Assembly: GCA_050288085.1 (NCBI GenBank)
Contig: JBNKDD010000246.1
Coordinates: 1-8,557, forward strand
Length of the DNA: 8,557 nt
Reading direction: 5' to 3'
DNA from: JBNKDD01 sp050288085
Lineage (GTDB): Bacteria > Chloroflexota > Anaerolineae > Aggregatilineales > UBA3940
Part shown: positions 1 to 6,525 of the stretch, in pieces
Position numbering within the stretch: position 1 is the stretch's first letter
How the letters are laid out: every line of letters starts with the position of its first letter
The notes under the pieces: model-generated
Database searches by the model: none
Seen by the model: the letters and a program-made list of their open reading frames with translations, nothing else
Told to the model about the DNA's origin: nothing
Position numbers and translations under genes: made by a program

Positions 1-237
1 GAGGAGATCGAAGACTTCTCTGAGCCGGTTGAAGAACTGGCGGTTGAAGAGGAGATCGAAGACTTCTCTGAGCCGGTTGAAGAACTGGCGGTTGAAGAGG
101 AGATCGAAGACTTCCCTGAACCGGTTGAACTGGCGGTCGAAGAAGAGATCGAAGAACTCCCTGAACCGGTTGAATTGGCGGTTGAAGAGGAAATCGAGGT
201 ACTCCCCCCAGAGCCGGTTGAAGAACTACCGGTCGAA
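1..237 (+). repeat. In-frame acidic tandem repeat, five units of 45-51 bp
   Basis: Units lie at 1-48, 49-96, 97-141, 142-186 and 187-237. The first two are identical at DNA level; later ones diverge and differ by whole codons (16, 16, 15, 15 and 17 residues). The encoded consensus is EEIEDFSEPVEELAVE, very rich in Glu with a central Pro. All length changes are multiples of three, so the reading frame is kept. The array is cut by the window edge and probably has more units upstream. Such acidic, probably unstructured arrays are prone to copy-number change by slippage or recombination. Confidence 0.9.
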
Positions 238-1578
238 GAGGAGATTGCCGCCGAACCATCAGAAAACGGCTGGCATGAATTAGAAATCGATTGCACCGAA
301 TCTCCCAGAGTGATTGAAGCCCTGGTATCGGAAATGCCGACCATGGTCAGCCAGGCAACATCGGCCTATAACCGGGATTTTGCCGCCAGCCTGCGCGAAG
401 ATTTTGTAGAATCTTTACCCGAACCTGAACAGTCGATTGTTCGCGATGCACAAAGCAAACCGGCAGCTTCTCTGAGGGGACAGGCTGATACAAAGGGTCT
501 GAGTGCTGTTGCCATCGGGCTGGTGGTGATCACCGTCCTGGCGGTGGTGGCCGGGATATTATTGATCTGGCAGCCGCCGTTCTTAGCCGGAACGCCGGTA
601 TTTCCGCCGACGACCTCCAAGCCGCAGGCTACGATCACATCGGTGCAGCTTGCTGCCCCGGCAGCTGCTGAACCCAGCGAGACATCCGTCCCGCCGACCG
701 ATGAACCGACCTCCATCCCACCGACTCCGACCGCGACTACTGAGCCCGTGCGCGGATTATTCAATTACATTGTCACCGAGAATGATACCATCGTCGGGTT
801 GGCCGACCGCTGGGACCTCGACCCGACCTCGATCCTGTTGTGTAACCCGGATACCCTGCCCACCGCACTCGCTATCCAGGTGGGGTTAGAGTTGCGCATC
901 CCGCCTGAAGATGGGGCCTGCATCAATGCCGATGGTGAAAGCACCCTGGCCGACATTGCCGATAAATATGGAGTGAAGCCGGAAGCTATCATCAACTCAC
1001 CCCACAACAGCCTGGGTGGATTGACCCCGGACGATACCCCGGCGGCTGATATGCTGGTCTTTATTCCCGGCGGAACCGGTACTTTCCAGGAGCGGAACTG
1101 GTCTTCTGAGGTGACGATCAACCCGGAGTCGGATATCCCGATTGTCAATTATGCGCCGGATCATCCCGGCTCGTGTGGTGAAATTGAGCTTCTCCCCCGG
1201 GGGCTCGGAACCGAGGAATGGGCCAGCCCCATGTATTTCTACCAGCGGATCACGCAGGGATATCACCCCTGGCACATGGGCATTGATCTTGCCAGCCCTA
1301 AAGGGACACCGATCTTTGCCTCAGACCGGGGGACGGTCGTCTTCTCTGGTTGGAATAACTGGGGTTATGGCAACCTGGTGATACTCGATCACGGTAATGG
1401 GTGGGCAACCTTTTACGGTCACCTGGAGGAAATTCACTATGATTGTGGCGAGATCGTCCAGAAGGGCGATGTGATCGGACAGTTGGGCAGCACCGGCAAC
1501 AGCACCGGTCCGCATCTGCATTTTGAGATTCATAAGAAAGGGCGCTCGCTTGACCCACAAGTACATGTTGATTTTTAA
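1..1578 (+). CDS. Membrane-anchored LysM-M23 peptidoglycan hydrolase (5' end outside window)
   Basis: The frame is open from base 1 to the TAA at 1576-1578 (525 residues seen). The TTG at 175 is not a credible start, because the same repeat pattern continues upstream in frame. Order in partial numbering: acidic repeats 1-79; acidic linker; one hydrophobic helix about 167-190; Pro/Thr-rich linker; LysM-like modules about 255-302 and 308-357; M23 (LytM/lysostaphin-type) domain about 409-523. The zinc and catalytic set is complete: HMGID (His425, Asp429), YGHL (His474) and HLHFE (His505, His507). By family knowledge it cuts peptidoglycan cross-bridges or stem peptides. Basic residues before the helix suggest the acidic N-terminus is cytoplasmic and the LysM-M23 part is outside. 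Four outer cysteines (281, 306, 392, 482) could form disulfides. The M23 call is firm; the biological role (division, growth or remodelling) is unknown. Confidence 0.9.
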   Translation, partial: EEIEDFSEPVEELAVEEEIEDFSEPVEELAVEEEIEDFPEPVELAVEEEIEELPEPVELAVEEEIEVLPPEPVEELPVEEEIAAEPSENGWHELEIDCTESPRVIEALVSEMPTMVSQATSAYNRDFAASLREDFVESLPEPEQSIVRDAQSKPAASLRGQADTKGLSAVAIGLVVITVLAVVAGILLIWQPPFLAGTPVFPPTTSKPQATITSVQLAAPAAAEPSETSVPPTDEPTSIPPTPTATTEPVRGLFNYIVTENDTIVGLADRWDLDPTSILLCNPDTLPTALAIQVGLELRIPPEDGACINADGESTLADIADKYGVKPEAIINSPHNSLGGLTPDDTPAADMLVFIPGGTGTFQERNWSSEVTINPESDIPIVNYAPDHPGSCGEIELLPRGLGTEEWASPMYFYQRITQGYHPWHMGIDLASPKGTPIFASDRGTVVFSGWNNWGYGNLVILDHGNGWATFYGHLEEIHYDCGEIVQKGDVIGQLGSTGNSTGPHLHFEIHKKGRSLDPQVHVDF

Positions 1579-1700
1579 GGGGTGGCAAGCGCGAAATTTG
1601 ATAATACTATATTATATGAACAGAGGTTGCATCCAGAAATATTGACATTATGAAATCAAATCATACCTGTATACCCGTCCTATGTGCAGGTGCATCGAAA

Positions 1701-1728
1701 TAGCCAATGTCAATGGGCTAACCTTTTT
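1701..1728 (+). terminator. Possible intrinsic terminator after the M23 gene
   Basis: The arms TAGCCA (1701-1706) and TGGGCTA (1714-1720, one bulged G) enclose a 7-nt loop and are followed by a five-T run at 1724-1728. It lies about 120 nt after the M23 stop and before the leader of the next gene. The stem is short, so efficiency is doubtful. The rest of the 1579-1783 gap holds an AT-rich patch (about 1597-1617) and a perfect TTGACA at 1642-1647, but I find no convincing -10 box at the right spacing. Confidence 0.4.
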
Positions 1729-1737
1729 AGAGTATAG

Positions 1738-1752
1738 GCTGTGTCGCACAGC
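1738..1752. promoter_or_regulatory. Perfect 6-bp dyad in the leader of the 1784 gene
   Basis: GCTGTG (1738-1743) and CACAGC (1747-1752) are exact inverse complements around TCG. The dyad ends 31 nt before the ATG at 1784. It could be an operator half-site pair or a small RNA hairpin in the 5' leader. Short dyads arise by chance, so function is only suggested by its position. Confidence 0.3.
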
Positions 1753-1770
1753 AAGATTGTAGCTATTGGT

Positions 1771-1776
1771 GAGGAG
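1771..1776 (+). promoter_or_regulatory. Ribosome binding site that sets the start at 1784
   Basis: GAGGAG sits 7 nt before the ATG at 1784. A longer in-frame reading from TTG at 1766 would start upstream of this site and has no Shine-Dalgarno of its own, so the ATG is preferred. Confidence 0.65.
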
Positions 1777-1783
1777 TGAACCA

Positions 1784-2650
1784 ATGATTACCGAAGCCAT
1801 ACCAATTGATTTGAACCTGATTAACCACGGGCTGAAAGCTGCCATCAAGCAGCCGTACGATGCGGTCTATTGCACGACCGGCCATCATATGCTGCGCCTG
1901 ACGGTGGTGCATGATGAGAATTATGTGACCTCCTGGGAAATCGATCATCATATCGATATGCCTTCACGGGTCTTTCCCATCCCGCAGCACATTGTGTCGA
2001 TGTTGATCAGCGATGCCGTGGTGAGCCTCGATCAGCTTGGCCTGACGGTTGAGGATGATCGCATCCGGCTGCTGCTCGAAGAACCGGGTGAACTGCAAGC
2101 CGAATTGGCCTGGCGTACCGACTCCCAAGCGACCACGCTGCCTGATAACCTGACGAAGATGGTTGCGCGGCCCACTCGCTTTGTCCAGATTCCGTTCCAG
2201 GAACTGGATGAAGTACTGGGGGAGGCCATGGACGAACTCACCCGCCTGGTTGAATTTGGCAGTGATCCGCCATTAATCGTGGCGATTGACTTTGCCCCGC
2301 TGCGTTTATCCGTTGCCGGGCATGACATGACTGTGATGGACCTCAAGCGATGCTACTACGATCTGCGCCGGTTCGTGAACAGCATGGAACTGCTCACCAG
2401 CGAATTTGTGACGATTGCGGTCGAGGATGAGGGTGATCAGGCTTTGTTGATATTGAATGCCCAACAGTCGGGTTGGCGCGTACAGTGCACACTGTACTCG
2501 GTCGAAGATGCCCAGGGTAAGCTCACCTACACTTCAAGGGATGAGTTTGAAGTGCGGAGTAGTAAGTCACTGGTTCAGCAGACCCCGGTTTCGGGAACCA
2601 ATAACAACAATAACCATTCGATGGACAGCCGGTCGCCGGGAGATTCCTAA
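1784..2650 (+). CDS. Uncharacterised 288-residue soluble protein
   Basis: I do not recognise this family. There is no signal peptide or membrane helix, so it is probably cytoplasmic. The composition is acidic with alternating strand-like and helical stretches. Two parts have a similar rhythm: residues about 10-112 (strands, then FPIPQHIVSML, then LTVEDDRIRLLLEE) and about 132-242 (helix ELDEVLGEAMDELTRLVE, strand PLIVAIDFAPLRLSV, helix, then FVTIAVEDEGDQALLIL). This loosely recalls half-domains of DNA sliding clamps (DnaN/PCNA fold), but I see no diagnostic motif and treat it as a guess. The tail after about residue 255 is low-complexity and includes five consecutive Asn (273-277). It follows the M23 gene by 205 nt on the same strand, with a good ribosome site but an apparently separate leader. 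It is convergent with the L,D-transpeptidase gene. Confidence 0.8.
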   Translation: MITEAIPIDLNLINHGLKAAIKQPYDAVYCTTGHHMLRLTVVHDENYVTSWEIDHHIDMPSRVFPIPQHIVSMLISDAVVSLDQLGLTVEDDRIRLLLEEPGELQAELAWRTDSQATTLPDNLTKMVARPTRFVQIPFQELDEVLGEAMDELTRLVEFGSDPPLIVAIDFAPLRLSVAGHDMTVMDLKRCYYDLRRFVNSMELLTSEFVTIAVEDEGDQALLILNAQQSGWRVQCTLYSVEDAQGKLTYTSRDEFEVRSSKSLVQQTPVSGTNNNNNHSMDSRSPGDS

Positions 2651-2692
2651 CCAGACCGCCTCATATTAATTGACATTGGTCAGGCTTCGCCA

Positions 2693-2732
2693 GCCTCACT
2701 TCTCCAATCCAGCCCGATTGGAGAGGTGAGGC
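2693..2732. terminator. Long hairpin between convergent genes
   Basis: A 17-bp stem (16 Watson-Crick pairs plus one T-G at 2700/2725) joins 2693-2709 to 2716-2732 around a 6-nt loop. It lies 42 nt after the stop at 2650 and 51 nt from the stop at 2784, so it can end or protect transcripts from both sides. Neither side has a T-run, so it is not a classical intrinsic terminator. It could act as a transcript 3' stabiliser, a Rho-assisted stop, or be a copy of a dispersed palindromic repeat. Confidence 0.5.
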
Positions 2733-2783
2733 ATTGCGGGTTACGGATAGGGGCACAGACGGATTTCCGCGGGCGAGGGTAAA

Positions 2784-3872
2784 TTACATCACCGTGATGG
2801 GCGTACCGGGATTGGATGAGCTGCCGAACGCTTCCACGTCGTATGGCGCGACCGGGTCGACCCATCGGTACAGCCAGCGGGCCGCCTCCGGGGTGACGTT
2901 CAGGCAGCCGTGACTGCGCGGGCGGCCATAGTCGCCATGCCAGTATGTGCCATGAATGGCGTGTCCGAGCGTGGTGAAGAAGATGTTGTATGGGACGCCG
3001 GGCAGATCGAAGAAGTTCGGATCGCTGAAGGCTTCGACCTCCGGGTCAGAATACATGTGCCGGGAAGGCTGCTTATAGACGACTGCGTGCTCCCCTTTTG
3101 GCGTATCAAAGCCATCTCCACCTGATGATGTTAAAGTCGAAAAGACCAGTTGATCATCCTCGAAACAGTCAATGCGTTGATCGATCAGATTGACGATGAT
3201 TTTCTTATTTGCGCCGGGGCTGATCGGTTCAAAGTCGGCGGGGGTAAGCACCCGCATATGCCGGGCCAGGATGTAGATCGGGTCGGCGTCTTTTTTGTCG
3301 TCGAAGATCTTGTACCACAGGTTGTTATCCAGGTCGGGTTCGACGGCCAGAATGCGGTGGACGCTGGAATAATAGCAGACCACCTGGCTGTCATCCTCCA
3401 GCCTGACCGGGGGGCCGCTCGGTTCGGTGCGGGCCAGCGAATAGGGCACGATCAGCTCGGCCCATGCCCCGAACTCCTCATCGACTTCGGTGAGCTCGGT
3501 TGGCATCCGGTAGGGCTTCATCGGCTGGATGGTGGAGGTGTAGACATAGCCGTTGGACACTCGATACCACAGGTCGTTGTTGGGATTATTGCCCTCGGCG
3601 CGAAGTTCCTCTAACAGCGGCAGGACGACGTTTGGATGCAGGAATTCGATCACAGGCTGGTTCAGGCCGGTTGCCTCACGGACGCTGGTCGTAACAGTTG
3701 TCCGGCCCCATAATTCCGGGTAAACGGGTTCGGATTGGACGAAGTCCAGTTCTTCGGGCGGGGGGGAATCAGAATCAGCCAATGCGCGTATAAGCGGTTG
3801 GGGCAGGGCCAGTCCGGCCAATGCGCCCCCGGCGGCGGTCAGGAATGTGCGGCGTGACAGTTTGTCCGTCAT
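2784..3872 (-). CDS. Tat-exported L,D-transpeptidase (YkuD domain)
   Basis: The protein has 362 residues. The N-terminus carries a twin-arginine motif, SRRTFL (6-11), a hydrophobic stretch about 12-28 and a likely signal-peptidase site after RALA (29-32), so export folded by Tat is expected. The middle (about 72-215) has two similar stretches containing NNDLWYRV and NNLWYKIF, which resemble SH3-like wall-binding modules. The C-terminal YkuD domain (about 222-362) has HAIHG (304-308) and the signature SHGCLN (320-325), giving catalytic Cys323 with His307 and His321. Such enzymes make 3-3 peptidoglycan cross-links or attach proteins to peptide stems by an imipenem-sensitive cysteine mechanism. 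The start is ATG at 3872, with GAGGG 6 nt upstream (3879-3883). It follows the methyltransferase by 86 bp on the same strand but has its own promoter-like site. Confidence 0.92.
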   Translation of the reverse strand: MTDKLSRRTFLTAAGGALAGLALPQPLIRALADSDSPPPEELDFVQSEPVYPELWGRTTVTTSVREATGLNQPVIEFLHPNVVLPLLEELRAEGNNPNNDLWYRVSNGYVYTSTIQPMKPYRMPTELTEVDEEFGAWAELIVPYSLARTEPSGPPVRLEDDSQVVCYYSSVHRILAVEPDLDNNLWYKIFDDKKDADPIYILARHMRVLTPADFEPISPGANKKIIVNLIDQRIDCFEDDQLVFSTLTSSGGDGFDTPKGEHAVVYKQPSRHMYSDPEVEAFSDPNFFDLPGVPYNIFFTTLGHAIHGTYWHGDYGRPRSHGCLNVTPEAARWLYRWVDPVAPYDVEAFGSSSNPGTPITVM

Positions 3873-3904
3873 AGGCTACCCTCGGTTTCTTTTTCAGTCC
3901 CGTG

Positions 3905-3932
3905 ATTATAATAAACGAGCACGGATATGCAA
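3905..3932 (-). promoter_or_regulatory. Promoter for the L,D-transpeptidase gene
   Basis: Read on the minus strand, a perfect -10 TATAAT (3910-3905) lies 16 bp after a partial -35 TTGCAT (3932-3927). The expected transcript start is about 25 nt before the ATG, which fits the short leader. The -10 is part of the palindrome ATTATAAT (3905-3912), so it can be read on either strand, but only the minus strand has a gene start nearby. Confidence 0.55.
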
Positions 3933-3958
3933 CGCGCCGATTGGCGGGGACAGGCTGG

Positions 3959-4579
3959 CTATCCCGGCGGCTGCCGCTTCTCTGCCAGGATAAAAGTCCA
4001 GGTGACCGGGGTGGCAGTTTCTAAAATATTGAAATATCGGCTTACAAATCGCTTGAAACTCCAGATAGACCAGTGATTAATATGCTCCGGGGTATTTCCC
4101 CATTCTGACCAATATGCGCCGCGCAGCATGTTGGCGATCCGCCAGAACGGCTCATTGGGGACGCTCAGGATGGCATAACGCCGGGTAATCCGGTGCAACT
4201 CCTTGAGGGAAAGCTCTGGCTCTCCGACATGTTCCAGAACTTCCAGACACAACACGAGGTCAGCTGCGTTATCCGCGATGGGTACATGGTGCAGGTTGCC
4301 CCGAAAAACACGCATAGCCGGGTTATTCTGTTTGAGGTAGGCTGCGCGCCCCATGTCCAGGTCAAATGCCTGCAAGTCCGGGTAGCGTGGGGAGAGGATA
4401 TTCTCTACAATGTATCCCTCCCCACATCCGGCTTCAATGACCGTTTCCACCTGGATTTTGTCCAGCAGTGATTCCAGCTTTTTTCTGAAACGGGAAACGG
4501 CGAAATGTGCCAGCCGTCCCGAATCTTTTGCATATTTACCAGATAGCAATGCCATATTCTGGCTAGATTCACGTTCCAT
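3959..4579 (-). CDS. Class I SAM-dependent methyltransferase (Methyltransf_11-like)
   Basis: The protein has 206 residues and no signal or membrane segment, so it is cytoplasmic. Motif I, VIEAGCGEGY (47-56), is the glycine-rich SAM-binding loop. The acidic end of the next strand is AFDLD (71-75). Later come a motif-III-like stretch, LVLCLEVLEHV (108-118), and LKELHRITR (125-133), all typical of the UbiE/Methyltransf_11 group. The substrate cannot be read from the sequence; small molecules, lipids and glycans are all known in this family. The start at 4579 is the first ATG after an in-frame TAA. Its Shine-Dalgarno AGGAG (4597-4593) is 13 nt away, which is rather far; an ATG eight codons in has no better site. 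It is divergent from the GT39 pair and upstream of the YkuD gene. A role in methylating an envelope glycan or lipid is possible but rests only on neighbours. Confidence 0.85.
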   Translation of the reverse strand: MERESSQNMALLSGKYAKDSGRLAHFAVSRFRKKLESLLDKIQVETVIEAGCGEGYIVENILSPRYPDLQAFDLDMGRAAYLKQNNPAMRVFRGNLHHVPIADNAADLVLCLEVLEHVGEPELSLKELHRITRRYAILSVPNEPFWRIANMLRGAYWSEWGNTPEHINHWSIWSFKRFVSRYFNILETATPVTWTFILAEKRQPPG

Positions 4580-4833
4580 TGATTTTTATTTTCTCCTGTG
4601 TGCCATGATCTGATCCATACCCATCCTAACGTTATACTGATCATTACGCCAATGGCCAGGACTTCGGGCCGCCAGTCGCTGGAAGAGTCCGCGGCAGCAT
4701 GTCTAGATCAACGCACTTGGTGGCATCGGCATGGCGGAAACCTAACCAGCCGAAGGTGATCGCCAACCGAGATCAGCAGGGGACAAAAAGGGCAGGTAAA
4801 AAATGAGTTCGCTATCCGCGCACGAAGCTGAGG

Positions 4834-4839
4834 TATAAT
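4834..4839 (+). promoter_or_regulatory. -10 box upstream of the GT39 pair
   Basis: A perfect TATAAT lies 76 bp before the ATG at 4916, implying a leader of roughly 70 nt. No good -35 hexamer is found 16-18 bp upstream (the sequence there reads GCTATC), so it may be weak, activator-dependent or read by another sigma factor. It probably serves both GT39 genes, because no strong promoter is seen between them. Confidence 0.45.
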
Positions 4840-4884
4840 GCTATGCTGTGTTTTGAGTTTCACTGTCCGGGAGCTTTAGCGGGA

Positions 4885-4895
4885 ATTTGATACTA
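4885..4895 (+). repeat. Leader repeat, copy 1 (ATTTGATACTA)
   Basis: This 11-bp sequence starts 31 nt before the ATG of the first GT39 gene. An exact copy at 6491-6501 starts 35 nt before the GTG of the second. Matching placement relative to both starts suggests the duplicated unit included the leader and not just the coding sequence. Confidence 0.6.
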
Positions 4896-4915
4896 TCTAT
4901 GGAGGGCATCTTATT

Positions 4916-6460
4916 ATGCAGGAGCAAAAACGTTTCTGGGGACTGTCTTCTACGGGTCTGGTTATCCTGATTGCGGCAATCGTGAAATTCGCGATTCACC
5001 TGTATTACGCTCCTGGCTATGGCTTCTTTAGCGACGAGCTTTACACCATCGCGATGAGCCGTCACCTGGCGTTCGGCTATGTGGATCTGCCGCCGCTTGT
5101 TCCTGCCCTGGTGGCACTCAGCCGTGCGGTGCTCGGCGAATCGCTGTTTGCTCTTCATATCTTCCCGGCGCTGGCGGGTTCGGTGACGCTGGTCTTTATC
5201 GGCCTGATCACAAAGGAATTCGGCGGCAAACCGTTTGCCGTCGCACTGAGTGCCCTGACCTTCATTGCGGTTCCTATCTGGCTGGGCGTCAATTCGATAT
5301 TCTGTTACGATGGCATCGACCAGCTGGTTCTGTCGGCATTCCTCTATGTGCTTGTTCGATTTCTCAAGACGGGGGATCGGAAGCTCTGGCTCTGGTTGGG
5401 GGGGATCGCCGGTATTGCCTGTATGACCAAAATGACCATCCCGTTTTTTGGTCCGGGCTTCCTGATTGCGCTTCTAATTTCAGAACACCGGAAAGACCTG
5501 TTGACGCCCTGGCCCTGGCTGGGTGCGCTGATTTGCCTGGCCGTTGTGTCACCGTATCTGATCTGGCAATACACCAATGGTTGGCCGACATTTGAGTACT
5601 GGACGGGCTATGGCACAGTACGAGTCTATCAGGCTTCCGTTCCGCAGTACTTCCTCAATCTCCTGATTTATATGAACCCGCTTCTTTTGCCCTTGTGGCT
5701 GGCCGGGTTGTATCGCATCTTTCGCCGCCTGGACGGTACGAAATACACCTTCCTGGGCTTGATGTTTTTCGTTACGCTGGTGCTGATGTTCCTGATGCAT
5801 ACCCCTGCCCGGATGCTGTCGGCGCTTTTCATGCCGCTTGTTGCATCTGGCTCGGTGTTGGTCGAAGAACTGCTGGACAAGGTGCGTTGGGGAATTGTAT
5901 TGAAGGGGGCAGCTGCCGCTTACCTGCTGGTCGTAGGGATCCTTGCTATCCTTATCAGTCTGCCTGTTCTCCCAATAGATTCGAACACTGCTTTAATTGA
6001 GGCTCTCATCCCGCCGAATGTGTTCATCAAGGAGTTTGCCGGTGTCACATCAAGCTTTTCACCGCTTCTCGATGGTCGGCTTCGTTGGGAGGAACTTGCT
6101 CAGGATGTAGCCGGGGTGTATGACGAGCTTCCTCCGGCGGATCAGGCGACTGCGGGAGTTTATGCGGATTTCTATATGGCGGCTGGCGCAATCGACCAGT
6201 ATGGACCTGAATATGGACTACCTCATGCGGTCAGCGGGCATCTGACATACTATCTCTGGGGGCCGGGCTATTCCTGGGACGTGATGATCATCGTCACCGA
6301 TCAGTCAAATGAAATGGAAGTCTTCTTCGATGACTGTGAGCTTGCCGCCGAGGCCCGGTATGATTATGGTAGGCCGACGGGCCATCCTAATATTTATGTG
6401 TGCCGGGAACCGAAGGTCTCCGCTGATGCGATCTGGAGCAGCGCCAAATCTTACCGATAG
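4916..6460 (+). CDS. GT39/PMT_2-like integral membrane glycosyltransferase, copy 1
   Basis: The protein has 514 residues and about 11 hydrophobic segments up to residue about 353, followed by a soluble domain of about 160 residues. GT-C/PMT_2 features: the acidic pair in the first outer loop, FFSDELYTI (Asp40-Glu41, the expected catalytic or metal site), then GYVDLPPL (54-61), the basic MTKMT loop (170-174) and SPYLIWQY (212-219). Family members move sugars from polyprenyl-phosphate donors to proteins, lipids or glycans on the outer membrane face; the substrate here is unknown. The C-terminal part contains DELPPADQA and LWGPGYSWDV, a pattern I associate with the longer bacterial members. The start is ATG 4916 with GGAGGG 9 nt upstream (4901-4906). 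A near-twin follows 65 bp after the stop, so the two are probably cotranscribed. Confidence 0.9.
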   Translation: MQEQKRFWGLSSTGLVILIAAIVKFAIHLYYAPGYGFFSDELYTIAMSRHLAFGYVDLPPLVPALVALSRAVLGESLFALHIFPALAGSVTLVFIGLITKEFGGKPFAVALSALTFIAVPIWLGVNSIFCYDGIDQLVLSAFLYVLVRFLKTGDRKLWLWLGGIAGIACMTKMTIPFFGPGFLIALLISEHRKDLLTPWPWLGALICLAVVSPYLIWQYTNGWPTFEYWTGYGTVRVYQASVPQYFLNLLIYMNPLLLPLWLAGLYRIFRRLDGTKYTFLGLMFFVTLVLMFLMHTPARMLSALFMPLVASGSVLVEELLDKVRWGIVLKGAAAAYLLVVGILAILISLPVLPIDSNTALIEALIPPNVFIKEFAGVTSSFSPLLDGRLRWEELAQDVAGVYDELPPADQATAGVYADFYMAAGAIDQYGPEYGLPHAVSGHLTYYLWGPGYSWDVMIIVTDQSNEMEVFFDDCELAAEARYDYGRPTGHPNIYVCREPKVSADAIWSSAKSYR

Positions 6461-6490
6461 CGATTTTGCCGCTGACTTACCGATCCAGGC

Positions 6491-6501
6491 ATTTGATACT
6501 A
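6491..6501 (+). repeat. Leader repeat, copy 2 (ATTTGATACTA)
   Basis: Exact copy of 4885-4895, lying 35 nt before the second GT39 start. The bases between the repeat and the start have diverged in the two copies: the first kept a strong GGAGGG site, the second has only GGGG. Confidence 0.6.
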
Positions 6502-6513
6502 CAACATAGTCAC

Positions 6514-6517
6514 GGGG
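6514..6517 (+). promoter_or_regulatory. Weak ribosome binding site deciding the GTG start at 6526
   Basis: GGGG lies 8 nt before GTG 6526. A longer reading from TTG 6466 would add 20 residues with no counterpart in the paralog. Starting at GTG aligns VKDQKRF with MQEQKRF and makes both proteins exactly 514 residues. Confidence 0.6.
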
Positions 6518-6525
6518 TTCATTTT

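Larger units (their letters stand above)
4580..4915. other. Divergent intergenic region, 336 bp, without a supported gene
   Basis: I see no credible gene here. A minus-strand -10-like TATAAC (4636-4631) could serve the methyltransferase, but its -35 is poor. A nested inverted repeat lies at 4659-4690: outer arms GGACT/AGTCC with an inner CCAG-TCG-CTGG hairpin (4672-4682). A 35-codon plus-strand frame from ATG 4653 has no ribosome site or recognisable content. The right side holds the promoter and leader of the GT39 genes. Confidence 0.5.

Noticed and set aside
1..237. Possible CRISPR array
   Set aside because: Units are contiguous with no unique spacers, vary by whole codons, and encode part of a protein.
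29..283. Arg/Lys-rich frame of 84 residues over the repeat array
   Set aside because: It is a frame-shifted reading of the in-frame acidic repeats; the open frame from base 1 continues into the M23 domain.
3150..3614. 154-residue frame on the plus strand
   Set aside because: It lies wholly antisense to the well-supported YkuD gene and has no recognisable content; it reflects third-base GC bias.
4653..4760. 35-codon plus-strand frame in the divergent gap
   Set aside because: There is no ribosome site, it is short, and the sequence is not recognisable.
4650..4800. Possible tRNA or structured RNA in the divergent gap
   Set aside because: No T-loop GTTCGAATCC-like box or acceptor pairing was found; only a short nested hairpin is present.
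6466..6525. TTG start giving 20 extra residues to GT39 copy 2
   Set aside because: The extension has no counterpart in copy 1 and no ribosome site; GTG 6526 aligns with the start of copy 1.
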